64,000 bases of DNA, from assembly GCA_023511795.1 (NCBI GenBank), contig JAIMAU010000001.1, positions 1-64,000 of the forward strand. The letters run 5' to 3'. Numbering within the stretch: the stretch's first letter is position 1; every line of letters begins with the position of its first letter. The stretch comes from Armatimonadota bacterium (GTDB lineage Bacteria; Armatimonadota; UBA5829; DTJY01). Below, one piece after another: positions 52,370-61,387 of the stretch. A model generated the notes under the pieces. The model searched no databases. It was not told where the DNA came from and was given only the letters and a program-made list of their open reading frames with translations. A program made the translations under genes and the position numbers.

Positions 52370-53161
52370 ATGATTAGAAAATCTCAGCCAAAAATCTTGA
52401 TAACCAATGACGATGGCATCTATGCGGAAGGTCTTTTTGCACTCAAGACAGCGCTCGACCGCATAGGTGCTGTATATGTCGTCGCCCCTGACCGCCCAAG
52501 AAGTGCATCTGGGCACTCTATTACCCTTCATAAACCGCTTCGTCTAAGCAAGGTTCGCCTTCCTGACGGCTCTTATGGGTATTCTACAAACGGTACACCC
52601 TCGGATTGTGTTTCGCTTGGACTTCTTGATGTCATCGAGGGTAAGGTAGATCTTGTGGTCTCGGGAATTAATTGGGGGCCGAACTTAGGCTGGGATTTGA
52701 CCTACTCAGGCACTGTTTCCGCGGCAATGGAAGCGGTGATAATGGGAATACCAGCGTTCGCCGTCTCGGTTGCATCATATGAAGAAGGTGTTTCATTTGA
52801 CTGCGCGGCGGAATTTTCTGCATTTCTGGCAGAAGTTATTCTAGAGCATCGCCTTCCTCCTGATACTCTTTTGAATGTCAATGTTCCAAATCAGCCACCT
52901 GAGCATATTCAAGGGGTGGAGATAACTCGACAAGGGCGAAGAAGATACACTGGGAAGCTCGAAAAAAGAGTTGACCCATCGGGTCGAGCATATTATTGGC
53001 TTGGTGGCGAATCGATTGATGAGCTTGCAGAAGGCACCGATACAAAGGCAATCGCTGATGACAAAATCTCGGTTACACCCATACACCTTGATTTAACAGG
53101 CTATTCTGCACTAGATGAATTAAAGAAATGGGGAATCGAATCGTGGACTTCCAAATCATAG
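52370..53161 (+). CDS. surE: 5'/3'-nucleotidase SurE
   Basis: A 263-residue metal-dependent nucleotidase. The hallmark TNDDGIYAEGLFAL (metal Asp pair) is at residues 12-25; APDRPRSASGHSITLHKPLR, STNGTPSDCVSLGL, VVSGINWGPNLGWDLTYSGTVSAAMEA and VNVNVPN follow in the usual order. It hydrolyses nucleoside monophosphates and is a stress-survival enzyme. The ATG at 52370 has only a distant GGGGG site. The next gene overlaps its end by 34 bases, so the three genes 52370-54623 form an operon. Confidence 0.95.
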   Translation: MIRKSQPKILITNDDGIYAEGLFALKTALDRIGAVYVVAPDRPRSASGHSITLHKPLRLSKVRLPDGSYGYSTNGTPSDCVSLGLLDVIEGKVDLVVSGINWGPNLGWDLTYSGTVSAAMEAVIMGIPAFAVSVASYEEGVSFDCAAEFSAFLAEVILEHRLPPDTLLNVNVPNQPPEHIQGVEITRQGRRRYTGKLEKRVDPSGRAYYWLGGESIDELAEGTDTKAIADDKISVTPIHLDLTGYSALDELKKWGIESWTSKS

Positions 53162-53871
53162 ATGCGAATACGCTATTTGGATTTCATCCCATCCACAAAC
53201 TTGATATGTCAATTGAACGCCTGATGAGGGATATGGAGAGATACAAAATTGGGGCGAGCATTACTCTTTCAACTATAGGCCTCTTTTGTGATTATGTAGA
53301 GGGGAATAAGATAACAAAAGGAGCGGCCACAGCAAATAGTCGTCTAATTCCTGCAGGCACAGTAAATCCTCAAGGCTACTTCGGTACTGATGAGGACATG
53401 CGTGCAATAGTTTCGCAGGGTTTTCGCATATTTAGATTCTTCCCAGCAGAGCAAGGCTGGCCTATTGACTCAGCAGCATTCAAACTAGTGCTGAAGCAGT
53501 TGGCTTCATTCAAAGTTGCGGTGATGGTGGATGCAGGCAAGCCAGGGGAGCCCACTGCTCTGGCGCACGTTGTAGCCGACTACCCAGGGGCAGTGATTAT
53601 GTGTTCAATCTCCGCCGAATCAATAGCTGAAGCGCTTGCCGTGATGCTCGAAATGCCAAATGTAATGGTTGAGACCCATGAATTACATGTTCCTGGTGCC
53701 CTCAAAGTAGTGGCCGAAAGAGTAGGGGCCAATCGAGTAATTTTTGGGTCGGGTGCTCCACGGCGTTCGACTGCTAGCTCGCTAAATAGTGTTCTCAATT
53801 CAGAGCTCTCAGATGCCGAGAAGCAGCTTGTGCTTGGTGGGAATATCAAGCGAATCCTGGAGGTCGGATAA
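53128..53871 (+). CDS. amidohydrolase-fold protein lacking metal ligands (paralog 1)
   Basis: A 247-residue TIM-barrel protein of the Amidohydro_2 type by its overall pattern and its end FGSGAPRR...LSDAEKQLVLGGNIKRIL. Yet the metal sites are gone. The first-strand HxH is replaced (IIDANTLFGFHP), no ligand His is seen on later strands, and the last Asp of FGSD is Gly. It is therefore unlikely to be a normal hydrolase. The ATG at 53128 lies inside surE; a GTG at 53143 with GGGGA 8 bases upstream may be the true start. It overlaps surE and touches its paralog (TAATG). Confidence 0.7.
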   Translation: MGNRIVDFQIIDANTLFGFHPIHKLDMSIERLMRDMERYKIGASITLSTIGLFCDYVEGNKITKGAATANSRLIPAGTVNPQGYFGTDEDMRAIVSQGFRIFRFFPAEQGWPIDSAAFKLVLKQLASFKVAVMVDAGKPGEPTALAHVVADYPGAVIMCSISAESIAEALAVMLEMPNVMVETHELHVPGALKVVAERVGANRVIFGSGAPRRSTASSLNSVLNSELSDAEKQLVLGGNIKRILEVG

Positions 53872-54623
53872 TGGCTGTTGACATTCGGATAAATTATGTT
53901 GAGCATGATTTGTTAGGGCGACCTTTTGGTAGCAATGGCATATTAGCGTCTATGGACAAATACCGTATAGATACCGCCATCCTAGTTTCTGGCCATGCGG
54001 TTGCATGTAATTTCCGCGAAGGGAACGCACAACTCCTGGAGGCAATCAAGGATAACAACCGCCTTTTTGGGTATATTGTAGTAAACCCGAACTACCCCGA
54101 AGAATCCATTGAGGAAATTAGAAATTTAGGCGGCAACCGCAAGATGGTGGCACTAGCGCTATTTAGCGGTGCGTTTCGTCCCTACCCAACATTTGACGAC
54201 TGCGAAGAAATCCTGAATGCATATAGACGCTATGTCAAGCCTGTGCTGCTTTATGTTCCACACGCGGAGGCAGTCGAGGCTGCCAAGGAAATAGCCGCAA
54301 AGTTTCCAACAATTCAGTTTGTGTTTGGTTCGATGGGCGGAGCGGACTGGAAGGCAACATTGAACATAGGAAAGTTGCTCAATGTGCATATGGAGACTTC
54401 GGGTTCGTTCGACGTTGAAAAAATTGAAGAGGCAGTGGCGCGCATTGGGGCGCACAGGATTCTCTTTGGTAGCGATCTGCCGATTTCTGATCCTGCTTCT
54501 GAGATTGTACTCATTCGAGCGAGCAATATTTCAAAGGATGCAATGATAAAAATATTCAACCAAAACGCGGTCAGGTTATTCCGACTCCAAACACCTTCTC
54601 AGGAGGAAGAGTCATCAGGTTGA
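53871..54623 (+). CDS. amidohydrolase-fold protein, ligand-poor (paralog 2)
   Basis: A 250-residue relative of the preceding protein, starting at the TAATG overlap. It keeps the terminal FGSDLPISDP motif with its Asp and the ISKDAMIKIFNQNAVRLF helix of Amidohydro_2 proteins. The first-strand HxH is absent (IRINYVEHDL), and FVFGSMGG stands where active members have a HMGG-type His. Two adjacent, co-translated, ligand-poor copies suggest a heterodimer or a non-hydrolytic role. Function unknown; surE is the only informative neighbour. Confidence 0.7.
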   Translation: MAVDIRINYVEHDLLGRPFGSNGILASMDKYRIDTAILVSGHAVACNFREGNAQLLEAIKDNNRLFGYIVVNPNYPEESIEEIRNLGGNRKMVALALFSGAFRPYPTFDDCEEILNAYRRYVKPVLLYVPHAEAVEAAKEIAAKFPTIQFVFGSMGGADWKATLNIGKLLNVHMETSGSFDVEKIEEAVARIGAHRILFGSDLPISDPASEIVLIRASNISKDAMIKIFNQNAVRLFRLQTPSQEEESSG

Positions 54624-54632
54624 GGAAGTTAA

Positions 54633-57356
54633 ATGAAAATCGCTTTAATTCTCGCCATCATTCCTGCTGTCTTCGTGCATTCTGAAGCTTACCCTGACAC
54701 AAACTTTAGAACCCTTATTGAGTGGGATTTTAGTTCGCCATCCGCCATTAGCCAATGGAAGCCGAATTCCCAAATTAAGAGCTTGGAAATCAAAAACGGA
54801 TGTCTTACTGGCAAGACCGAAGGCGCGGATCCCATACTCGTAGGACCACTCTTTGAAATCCCTGCATCTCCATTTCAATTTGTTGAGGTGAGAGCAAAAA
54901 CAAGCGTAGACGGTGAAGGTGAGCTTTTTTGGACAAATACAATAGAAGAGCCTTATGGAGGGTTCCGGCAAGAGAAAGCAAATTCAATCTCTTTTAAAAA
55001 AGGCGATTTTCAAGTATACCGCATATTCCCGTTTTGGCAAAAAGAAGGCAAGATTATCCATCTGCGTTTTGACCCCCCTTCCGACTGCCAGTTTGAGGTT
55101 GACTATATACGTGTATTAGAACTGACTGGCCTTGAAACCGAAGAATCCTTTTTTGATTTTAGAAAATCAAGCCAATGGATTCCGACAGGCGGCGAATTAG
55201 TAACATATTCATCGGCAGGAATGAAGCTAACAACCTCAGACAAGGCACTCCTTTTCTCGCCTATGGTTAACATTGAGGCTGATACATGGCGCTGGCTCGG
55301 TTTCATGATAAGATGCAACAATGATGCCTATGCGGTAGCTAAATGGATAACAGATGTATTGCCAGGCGTGCAGTCAGCGTCCTTTAAGCTGAAGGGTGAC
55401 GGTAAATGGCATGCGTACAATATTCAGTGCGAGAACCTTCCCGAGTGGCAGGGAAAAGTCATGCTTCTGGGGCTCGAGCTCTGTCCAAGTTCTAGAACTA
55501 CTTTCGAAATTGCTTGCGCAGGAGTTGATAATGATAGACTAGGGCCGGCTGAGCTGGAAGTGGAAAGCTTTGGTTTTACTAAGGCAATCAATCGTGCAGG
55601 CACGGCGACTTCTCTTCGTGCAAAAATAACAAATGTTGGTGGTGAGCCGACACACGAATTGCGCATAAACCTAAGCCTTGGGGACGGATTGTCCTTACAG
55701 GGTGGATTGTCTGAAATGCAAGTACCTCCACTTGAACCCGGTGGTACGATTGTCTATGAGTGGTCAGTTTTCTCTGATAAGCCAAGAACCTCATGGGCAA
55801 CGGTTGAAATAAAAGATGATTCTGGCATTCTCGCACGCAGACAGTCTAAATTGCGATGGGACCCACCTTATCAAGTGGTGAAGGCAGACTATGTCCCCGA
55901 GCCTAATCCGGTTCGAGGTGACTATGAAATTGGAATGTACTATTATCCTGGCTGGTGGAACTATCAGCGATGGGCAGTGCTCGATGACTATCCTGAAAGG
56001 CGTCCAGTTTTGGGCTACTACCGCGAAGGCGAACCCGAGGTTGCCGACTGGCACATAAAATGGATGGTCGAGCACGGGGTGACATTCGTTGTCTACGATT
56101 GGTATTGGTGTGCAGGTGCTCGGAGTCTCGAGCATGCGCTTCATAACGGCTATTTGAAGTCGAAATATAGGAAAAAAATTAAGTTTTGCCTGCTTTGGGC
56201 AAATCACAACCCTCCAAAGACTTCCTCGGCAGAAGATATGGTCAATGTTACAAATTACTGGCTTGATAATTATTTTTGCCTGCCAGAATATTTCAAAATT
56301 AATGGAAAACCTGTTGTTATTATATTTTCACCCCACCGGCTCACTGAGGACATGGGTTCCGACGGAGTAAGAAGGGCTTTTGAAAAATCGAGGGAGATGG
56401 CAAGAGCGAGGGGTTTCCCAGGTATCTATTTTGTTGGATGCGTTGGGCCCAACAAACATCAAATCGAGATATTGGAGAGCGAGGGATACGACGCTCTCAG
56501 CGGTTACAACTATCCGAGCGCTGGTGATAAGGGACGGCTCATTGCACCGTACGATGATATGGTGACTGGATATCGAGATATTTGGAACGCTATTGCAGCT
56601 TTTTCAGAGATACCTTACATACCTGTGACTGAGCCTGGATGGGATTCGCGTCCCTGGCACGGCATAAACTCTCGCGTTAGAACCGGGAAGACGCCCGAGA
56701 AATTTGCGCAAATGCTGCGAAATGCAAAGGAGTTCTTAAATACCCATAAAACTTCACCAAAGGTGGTCCTTATCGAAGCATGGAATGAGTTTGGCGAAGG
56801 CGACTATATTGAACCCCATTTGGAATGGGGCTTTGGGTACTTGGACGCAATTCGAGAAGTATTCACCGACGCACCACATGAGCACATTGACCTTGTTCCG
56901 CAAGACGTTGGCCTTGGCCCCTATGAATTTACAAAGCCCAAGCCTCTTACAAGCTGGACGTTCGATGGATTGGAAGAAGTGGGATGGAGCGCATCTCAGG
57001 AACTTCGAGATGCTAGCATCGAGAATGGTAGCTTTGTAGCTACTTCCATTGGTTCCGATCCAGCCTTCTATGGGCCACCAGTAAACATTGATTCCTCAAA
57101 GTTCAAGACCCTAGAAATACGAATGAAGGTAGATAGAGGGAAGCAGGCTCAGCTTTTCTGGGCAGGTCGGGGCAGAAACTTCAATGAAACAATGAGTGTG
57201 AGGTTTGAAATTTTTACTGATGGCGAGTTTCATATTTATAGACTAAATCTAAGCACTTTGCCGACTTGGCGTGGTACAATTACCGGCTTGCGGTTTGACC
57301 CTACCGATGCTGGCAAAGCACGTATAGAGATTGACTACATTCGTTTTCTACCTTAA
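54633..57356 (+). CDS. secreted GH99-like/WbsX-type glycan-active protein
   Basis: A 907-residue exported protein with a signal peptide (MKIALILAIIPAVFVHSEA). Two beta-sandwich domains follow (about 25-300), then a CARDB-like domain (about 310-400, TATSLRAKITNVGGEPTHELR). The GH99-like/WbsX barrel covers about 430-745: GMYYYPGWWNYQRWA, MVEHGVTFVVYDWYWC, FCLLWANHNP, PVVIIFSPHRL, SGYNYPS and VVLIEAWNEFGEGDYIEPH, with the Glu residues expected for the family. A last sandwich (about 765-907) resembles the N-terminal ones. GH99 enzymes are endo-acting on mannosyl linkages; WbsX relatives are thought to handle O-antigen. Substrate unknown. GAGGAAG stands before the ATG; it is 9 bases after the upstream stop. 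Confidence 0.85.
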   Translation: MKIALILAIIPAVFVHSEAYPDTNFRTLIEWDFSSPSAISQWKPNSQIKSLEIKNGCLTGKTEGADPILVGPLFEIPASPFQFVEVRAKTSVDGEGELFWTNTIEEPYGGFRQEKANSISFKKGDFQVYRIFPFWQKEGKIIHLRFDPPSDCQFEVDYIRVLELTGLETEESFFDFRKSSQWIPTGGELVTYSSAGMKLTTSDKALLFSPMVNIEADTWRWLGFMIRCNNDAYAVAKWITDVLPGVQSASFKLKGDGKWHAYNIQCENLPEWQGKVMLLGLELCPSSRTTFEIACAGVDNDRLGPAELEVESFGFTKAINRAGTATSLRAKITNVGGEPTHELRINLSLGDGLSLQGGLSEMQVPPLEPGGTIVYEWSVFSDKPRTSWATVEIKDDSGILARRQSKLRWDPPYQVVKADYVPEPNPVRGDYEIGMYYYPGWWNYQRWAVLDDYPERRPVLGYYREGEPEVADWHIKWMVEHGVTFVVYDWYWCAGARSLEHALHNGYLKSKYRKKIKFCLLWANHNPPKTSSAEDMVNVTNYWLDNYFCLPEYFKINGKPVVIIFSPHRLTEDMGSDGVRRAFEKSREMARARGFPGIYFVGCVGPNKHQIEILESEGYDALSGYNYPSAGDKGRLIAPYDDMVTGYRDIWNAIAAFSEIPYIPVTEPGWDSRPWHGINSRVRTGKTPEKFAQMLRNAKEFLNTHKTSPKVVLIEAWNEFGEGDYIEPHLEWGFGYLDAIREVFTDAPHEHIDLVPQDVGLGPYEFTKPKPLTSWTFDGLEEVGWSASQELRDASIENGSFVATSIGSDPAFYGPPVNIDSSKFKTLEIRMKVDRGKQAQLFWAGRGRNFNETMSVRFEIFTDGEFHIYRLNLSTLPTWRGTITGLRFDPTDAGKARIEIDYIRFLP

Positions 57357-57473
57357 TCCTCTTTCTAGGCTCTCTTAATCACTTAGAAATCATCTCTTTT
57401 TGGATTCCTCTTATGGCACAAATGATTTGGTGGATTACGTATTTCTAATATCCAGTGCGCTTGAGGAGGAAAT

Positions 57474-58355
57474 ATGAAAGCGATTAGGCGAGTCGTCTTT
57501 ATTGTTTTGATGGGCTTAGCCCTTAGTATGATTACTAGATATGCATATGGCAGTGATGTTGTCAAGCTGGAATATAAGTATGTCCCTGGCGAGCTTTTGC
57601 GCTACAAAATGGTTGCAGATATGAAGATTCATATGACGGGCGGTCCAAACGCCGCATCAATCACCATGCCAGTAAGAATAGCGGGCGTGTTTAAACAGAA
57701 AACCAAGCGTTTGCTATCTGATGGCGACGCAGAAATCATTTTGGCACTTGAGTCGCTGAGAATGGAGATGATGGGCAAAACCTGTGAGCTGCCTTTCAAG
57801 CAAATTCCCCCAATATCCATGGTTGTCTCAAAAACCGGCATGGTCAAGGGTTTGGCATCAAATGAATTGCTTGGTAGCTTTATACCTGGCGGGAAACTGA
57901 TGTGCCCGAGCGGCATGGGCACAAATATGGTACTCCTCCCGCAAGAGGAACTTCGTATTGGTGATACTTGGGCGAGGGATTTCCCGAAAATAGAGGGCTT
58001 GAATAACGTTAAGCTAACTGGAAAGCTACTTAGCATCGACTTCAAAGTTGGCAAATACACTACTGCTGTGTTCAAGCAATACTTCGGCAGCGACTTTGAT
58101 ATGACATCACCAATGGCAATGAATGCCCATGGAGGTTCTGTTTTGCCTGTTGGTGGCAATATGAAAGGTTCATTCCTTGGAGATACGACAGTTTGTTTTT
58201 CAGCCGAGAAAGGACAACTAATTCGAACTGATGGCCAGTTAAGCATGAATATGACTGCCAGCATGCCAGATACAAATGGGAATCACGCAAATGTGAGCCT
58301 CAATGTGGAGATTGCATACCAGATGTTCCTTTTGTCAGCCAGCACACAGAAATAG
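57474..58355 (+). CDS. exported LEYKFK-type protein, distant paralog C
   Basis: A 293-residue exported protein with a signal peptide (about 1-26). The mature start VVKLEYKYVPGELLRYKMV parallels LEYKFKVGDVRKYD of the 24810 and 27074 proteins, and the later VVSKTGMVKGLASNEL and RIGDTWARDFPKIEG match their DKYG and DTWE positions. Compared with those it lacks the Lys-rich insert and has no propeller partner beside it. GAGGAGG stands 4 bases before the ATG. A function cannot be given. Confidence 0.7.
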   Translation: MKAIRRVVFIVLMGLALSMITRYAYGSDVVKLEYKYVPGELLRYKMVADMKIHMTGGPNAASITMPVRIAGVFKQKTKRLLSDGDAEIILALESLRMEMMGKTCELPFKQIPPISMVVSKTGMVKGLASNELLGSFIPGGKLMCPSGMGTNMVLLPQEELRIGDTWARDFPKIEGLNNVKLTGKLLSIDFKVGKYTTAVFKQYFGSDFDMTSPMAMNAHGGSVLPVGGNMKGSFLGDTTVCFSAEKGQLIRTDGQLSMNMTASMPDTNGNHANVSLNVEIAYQMFLLSASTQK

Positions 58356-58437
58356 GTACTTTGGCTATGCTATGGGTGCAATAGTTTAAGGAGGCAATTA
58401 TTCCACTGCTTGCGTCAAAGCACAAGAGAATTAGATT

Positions 58438-58944
58438 TTATGCGGCTTTTTGCTCACAGCTTTGAAGTTCGCGCATATATGACCGTGCGAAAGCCTCTAC
58501 AGTTCGCTCGTCAACTGTGCCTTCAGCATCGTGCTTGAGAATTTCCAGCGCATCGTTTTCATTCAACGGTCTCCGATATCTTTGCGGTGAAGTCAGACGG
58601 TCGAATGTATCGGAAATCGCAATGATGCTAGCACCCTCATCGGCTCTGTCAGTAAGTGTTAATAGTCTGACGTGGGGGTTGGCTTTTCTTCTGTTGAAGC
58701 TGGTTAGATAAGCTGCTACTTTGCGCGAGATAGCAGACTGAGGCACTAGCGAGCGGTTCATGTGGTGAAGCAAGGCTGCCAATTTGAGGTCTGAAATTTC
58801 CTCAGAATTCCAATTCATCTCGGCAGCAGTCATTGCACACAACTTTTCAACACGACGGCAATGCTGACGCTCTTCTGAATCTCTTTCTGCCATGCCAGCA
58901 ATCAAGTACTCAATTGCTATATCTATAATAGGACTTTTTTCCAT
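58438..58944 (-). CDS. degenerate HD-GYP-like protein
   Basis: A 168-residue protein with the backbone of an HD-GYP cyclic-di-GMP phosphodiesterase but without its catalytic parts. ERQHCRRVEKLCAMTA matches the first helix; the HD pair is HH (KLAALLHHMNRS); the HHExxDGxGYP block is absent; SIIAISDTFDRLTSPQRYRRPL and ILKHDAEGTVDERTVEAF match the last part. It may bind without hydrolysing, as a receptor or scaffold. The ATG at 58944 has GGGGGA just upstream; the frame from 59010 adds residues without support. It is divergent from hisG. Confidence 0.72.
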   Translation of the reverse strand: MEKSPIIDIAIEYLIAGMAERDSEERQHCRRVEKLCAMTAAEMNWNSEEISDLKLAALLHHMNRSLVPQSAISRKVAAYLTSFNRRKANPHVRLLTLTDRADEGASIIAISDTFDRLTSPQRYRRPLNENDALEILKHDAEGTVDERTVEAFARSYMRELQSCEQKAA

Positions 58945-59101
58945 TTCATCCCCCATTAGGTTAATTGGCAACAACCAAACTAGATTATCGGTTGCAGTTG
59001 GCTTATTCATAAGCCTCTCGTATGCGGGTGAACATAAGTCCTCACAAAGTCGTCTAACACCCGGAACCGTGACCGCATGTACAGGTTTTGCTGCGTAAAC
59101 C

Positions 59102-59130
59102 TTGACTTAGCTATATTTCTCTTGTATACT
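59102..59130 (+). promoter_or_regulatory. sigma-70-type promoter for hisG
   Basis: TTGACT (59102-59107), 17-bp spacer, TATACT (59125-59130). Transcription would start near 59137, about 33 bases before the hisG start. Confidence 0.75.
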
Positions 59131-59169
59131 GAACTAACACATTAAAAATGCACAATTGAGGTGACACGC

Positions 59170-60039
59170 TTGAAACTAAAGATAGGGCTGCCAAAGGGGA
59201 GCTTACAAGAGTCAACGTTAAGTTTATTTAGAAAGGCGGGCTGGGAATTCCACATCAATAGCAGGTCTTATATGCCGTCTTGCGATGATAATGAGCTGGA
59301 TGCTCTTCTTGTGCGGCCGCAAGAAATTCCCAGATATGTGCAGGATGGCATCCTCGATGTGGGGCTTACTGGCTATGATTGGGTTGTTGACAACGGTGCA
59401 GATGTCGTGGAGGTAGAAGATCTTTCGTATAACAAAGCAACTTTCCGTCCCCTACGCGTGGTTGTGGCAGTGCAGGAGGAATCAAATTTTCATAGCCCCA
59501 AAGATTTGAATGGAAAGCGAATCTCCACCGAATATGTCAACCTCACCAAGCGGTGGCTTGAAACTCATGGAATTTCCGCGCACGTCGAGTTTTCGTGGGG
59601 TGCATGCGAGGTTAAAGTTCCTGACCTAGCCGATGCAATAGTTGTAAATACCGAAACTGGCAGTTCTTTGCGTGCACACAATCTGCGCATAATGGAAACA
59701 ATCCTTGAGTCAACTGCACGGCTAATTGCCAATAAGATTTCTTGGGAAGATCCTTGGAAGCGCACGAAAATTGAAAATCTTGCCATGCTTTTGAAAGGTG
59801 CAATCAGTGCGGAACAGCTAGTAGGCTTGAAAATGAACGTGCCTAAGGAAAGATTAGGGGACGTGATTGAAGTTCTTCCGGCGCTTAGACGGCCGACGCT
59901 TTCGCCGCTCAGCGACGAGAATTGGTATGCAGTAGAAACGATAATTGATGTGAAAACAGTGCGCGAACTCATACCAACCCTACGGCGTGCAGGTGCTGAG
60001 GGATTAGTAGAGTACCCTCTAAACAAAGTAATTCCTTGA
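59170..60039 (+). CDS. hisG: ATP phosphoribosyltransferase, long form
   Basis: A 289-residue enzyme that begins histidine synthesis by joining ATP and PRPP. Features: [18 protein letters not shown], the [21 protein letters not shown] segment, the PRPP loop region [17 protein letters not shown] (usually VDxxxTGxTLxxN) and a C-terminal PII-like regulatory domain (about 215-289, ending [15 protein letters not shown]). The C-terminal domain marks the long form, which needs no HisZ. The TTG at 59170 is preferred: GAGGTG precedes it by 6 bases, and the in-frame GTG at 59161 lies inside that site. No other his gene is adjacent. Confidence 0.95.
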   Translation: MKLKIGLPKGSLQESTLSLFRKAGWEFHINSRSYMPSCDDNELDALLVRPQEIPRYVQDGILDVGLTGYDWVVDNGADVVEVEDLSYNKATFRPLRVVVAVQEESNFHSPKDLNGKRISTEYVNLTKRWLETHGISAHVEFSWGACEVKVPDLADAIVVNTETGSSLRAHNLRIMETILESTARLIANKISWEDPWKRTKIENLAMLLKGAISAEQLVGLKMNVPKERLGDVIEVLPALRRPTLSPLSDENWYAVETIIDVKTVRELIPTLRRAGAEGLVEYPLNKVIP

Positions 60040-60104
60040 GCTAAGATAAACCGAAATTCAAAATAAAATTGTGTTAAAATCTTATACTTCCCGTGGAGAA
60101 ATAT

Positions 60105-61373
60105 ATGATCTGTAAAAATTGCGGGAAAAACAACGAGGATGATAGCAAGTATTGCCGGGAGTGTGGCACCAGGCTGTTTTCGGGAAAACAGCTAACGCCA
60201 GATGATCACCTCAAAATTGGCGAGCTAATTTACAGCGCATATAAGCACAGCGAGGCCGGACGGTTGGATGACGCCATACTCGCGTGCCAGGGTGCACTTG
60301 CTATAGACGACGACAATGCGTCTGCGCATTCGCTTCTTGGTTCATTATACGAGAAACGTGGCGATATTAGTCTTGCCATTGCAGAGTACGAGCGCGTGGT
60401 AGCTCTAAATCCTAACAGTATAGCAGACCAACAGAAGCTTTTAGACCTAAGGAGCGGGAAGGTTAGTAAAGTAGTCCAAGCGAAAAAGAGAGAAGAGTAT
60501 TTTGAAAAGCTTCGACCATATTTCCCCTCTATTGCAGCAGCTACTGTAACCCTATTCATACTAATCATTGGGTTATGCATGCTTAGAGGTTCGTCCGGAA
60601 GCAGTAAAGAAACAAAGCGGCATTACGCACAAAGCCGTCCACCTCAGCAATCTACAGCCTATCCTGGTCAGCCTAGTCAACCATTCATGGGAAGCCCCCA
60701 GCCTGGAACCCAGGTGCAGGGCCAGCAGATGAATCCGATGCAAGGCATCCAGCAGGCCACGGGCCAGCAAACAGCCAGTCAATCAACAGCAGAAAGGAAG
60801 CCTGAAACTGAACGTCAGCAGGCCGAGGCGCCAAGGATTGCTAAGCAAGGTATTCCTTCAGTGCCGCTTCCTGGTACGGAAAATAAGCAGCAGACTCAGG
60901 TGAAGAGCGGAGAATCTGTGCGACAGCCTTCTAATAAAACTACGGCTACTACTTCAAAGGAGCAGCCTGTGATAGTACCTCTAACGGATGGCGTCGAGGC
61001 TCAGGCTCAACCATCGCCGCCTGCAGCACCCCCAAAGCCAGCGCCCACTATAATCGTCCATGAGCCAGCGCCGGAACCGCCGATTGACGTTGAAGATAAG
61101 GCGGTCCAACTTCAGAGAGCTGGGAAATATAGAGAAGCAATCTCTGCGTATCGGGAATCGCTTAACCAGACAACCGATCCAGGGCGAGTATATCAGCAAA
61201 TTGCGTTATGTTATCAGAGGCTTGGGGAGTACAGCCAGGCGATAGACAACTATAATAGAGCAATTCGGTCTTTCCGCGAACAGCAAGCTGCAGGTCGAGA
61301 TGCGGCCGAAGTGCAAAAAAATATTCGTTCCTGTGGAGCCGGCATAGAGGTGTGTCGAAATCACGCTCGATAA
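60105..61373 (+). CDS. zinc-ribbon, TPR, membrane-anchored protein with Pro/Gln-rich linker
   Basis: A 422-residue membrane protein. Residues 1-24 form a zinc ribbon (MICKNCGKN, then KYCRECGTRLF). TPR units cover about 40-110. One transmembrane segment lies near 140-160 (IAAATVTLFILIIGLCML). A long Pro, Gln and Ser-rich region covers about 170-320, followed by two further TPR units (RAGKYREAISAYRESLNQ). The zinc ribbon faces the cytoplasm if the usual orientation holds and the tail lies outside. GGAG stands 7 bases before the ATG at 60105; the GTG at 60093 is rejected. It is co-oriented with another TPR gene 14 bases downstream. Confidence 0.82.
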   Translation: MICKNCGKNNEDDSKYCRECGTRLFSGKQLTPDDHLKIGELIYSAYKHSEAGRLDDAILACQGALAIDDDNASAHSLLGSLYEKRGDISLAIAEYERVVALNPNSIADQQKLLDLRSGKVSKVVQAKKREEYFEKLRPYFPSIAAATVTLFILIIGLCMLRGSSGSSKETKRHYAQSRPPQQSTAYPGQPSQPFMGSPQPGTQVQGQQMNPMQGIQQATGQQTASQSTAERKPETERQQAEAPRIAKQGIPSVPLPGTENKQQTQVKSGESVRQPSNKTTATTSKEQPVIVPLTDGVEAQAQPSPPAAPPKPAPTIIVHEPAPEPPIDVEDKAVQLQRAGKYREAISAYRESLNQTTDPGRVYQQIALCYQRLGEYSQAIDNYNRAIRSFREQQAAGRDAAEVQKNIRSCGAGIEVCRNHAR

Positions 61374-61387
61374 TAAGATAACTAAAA

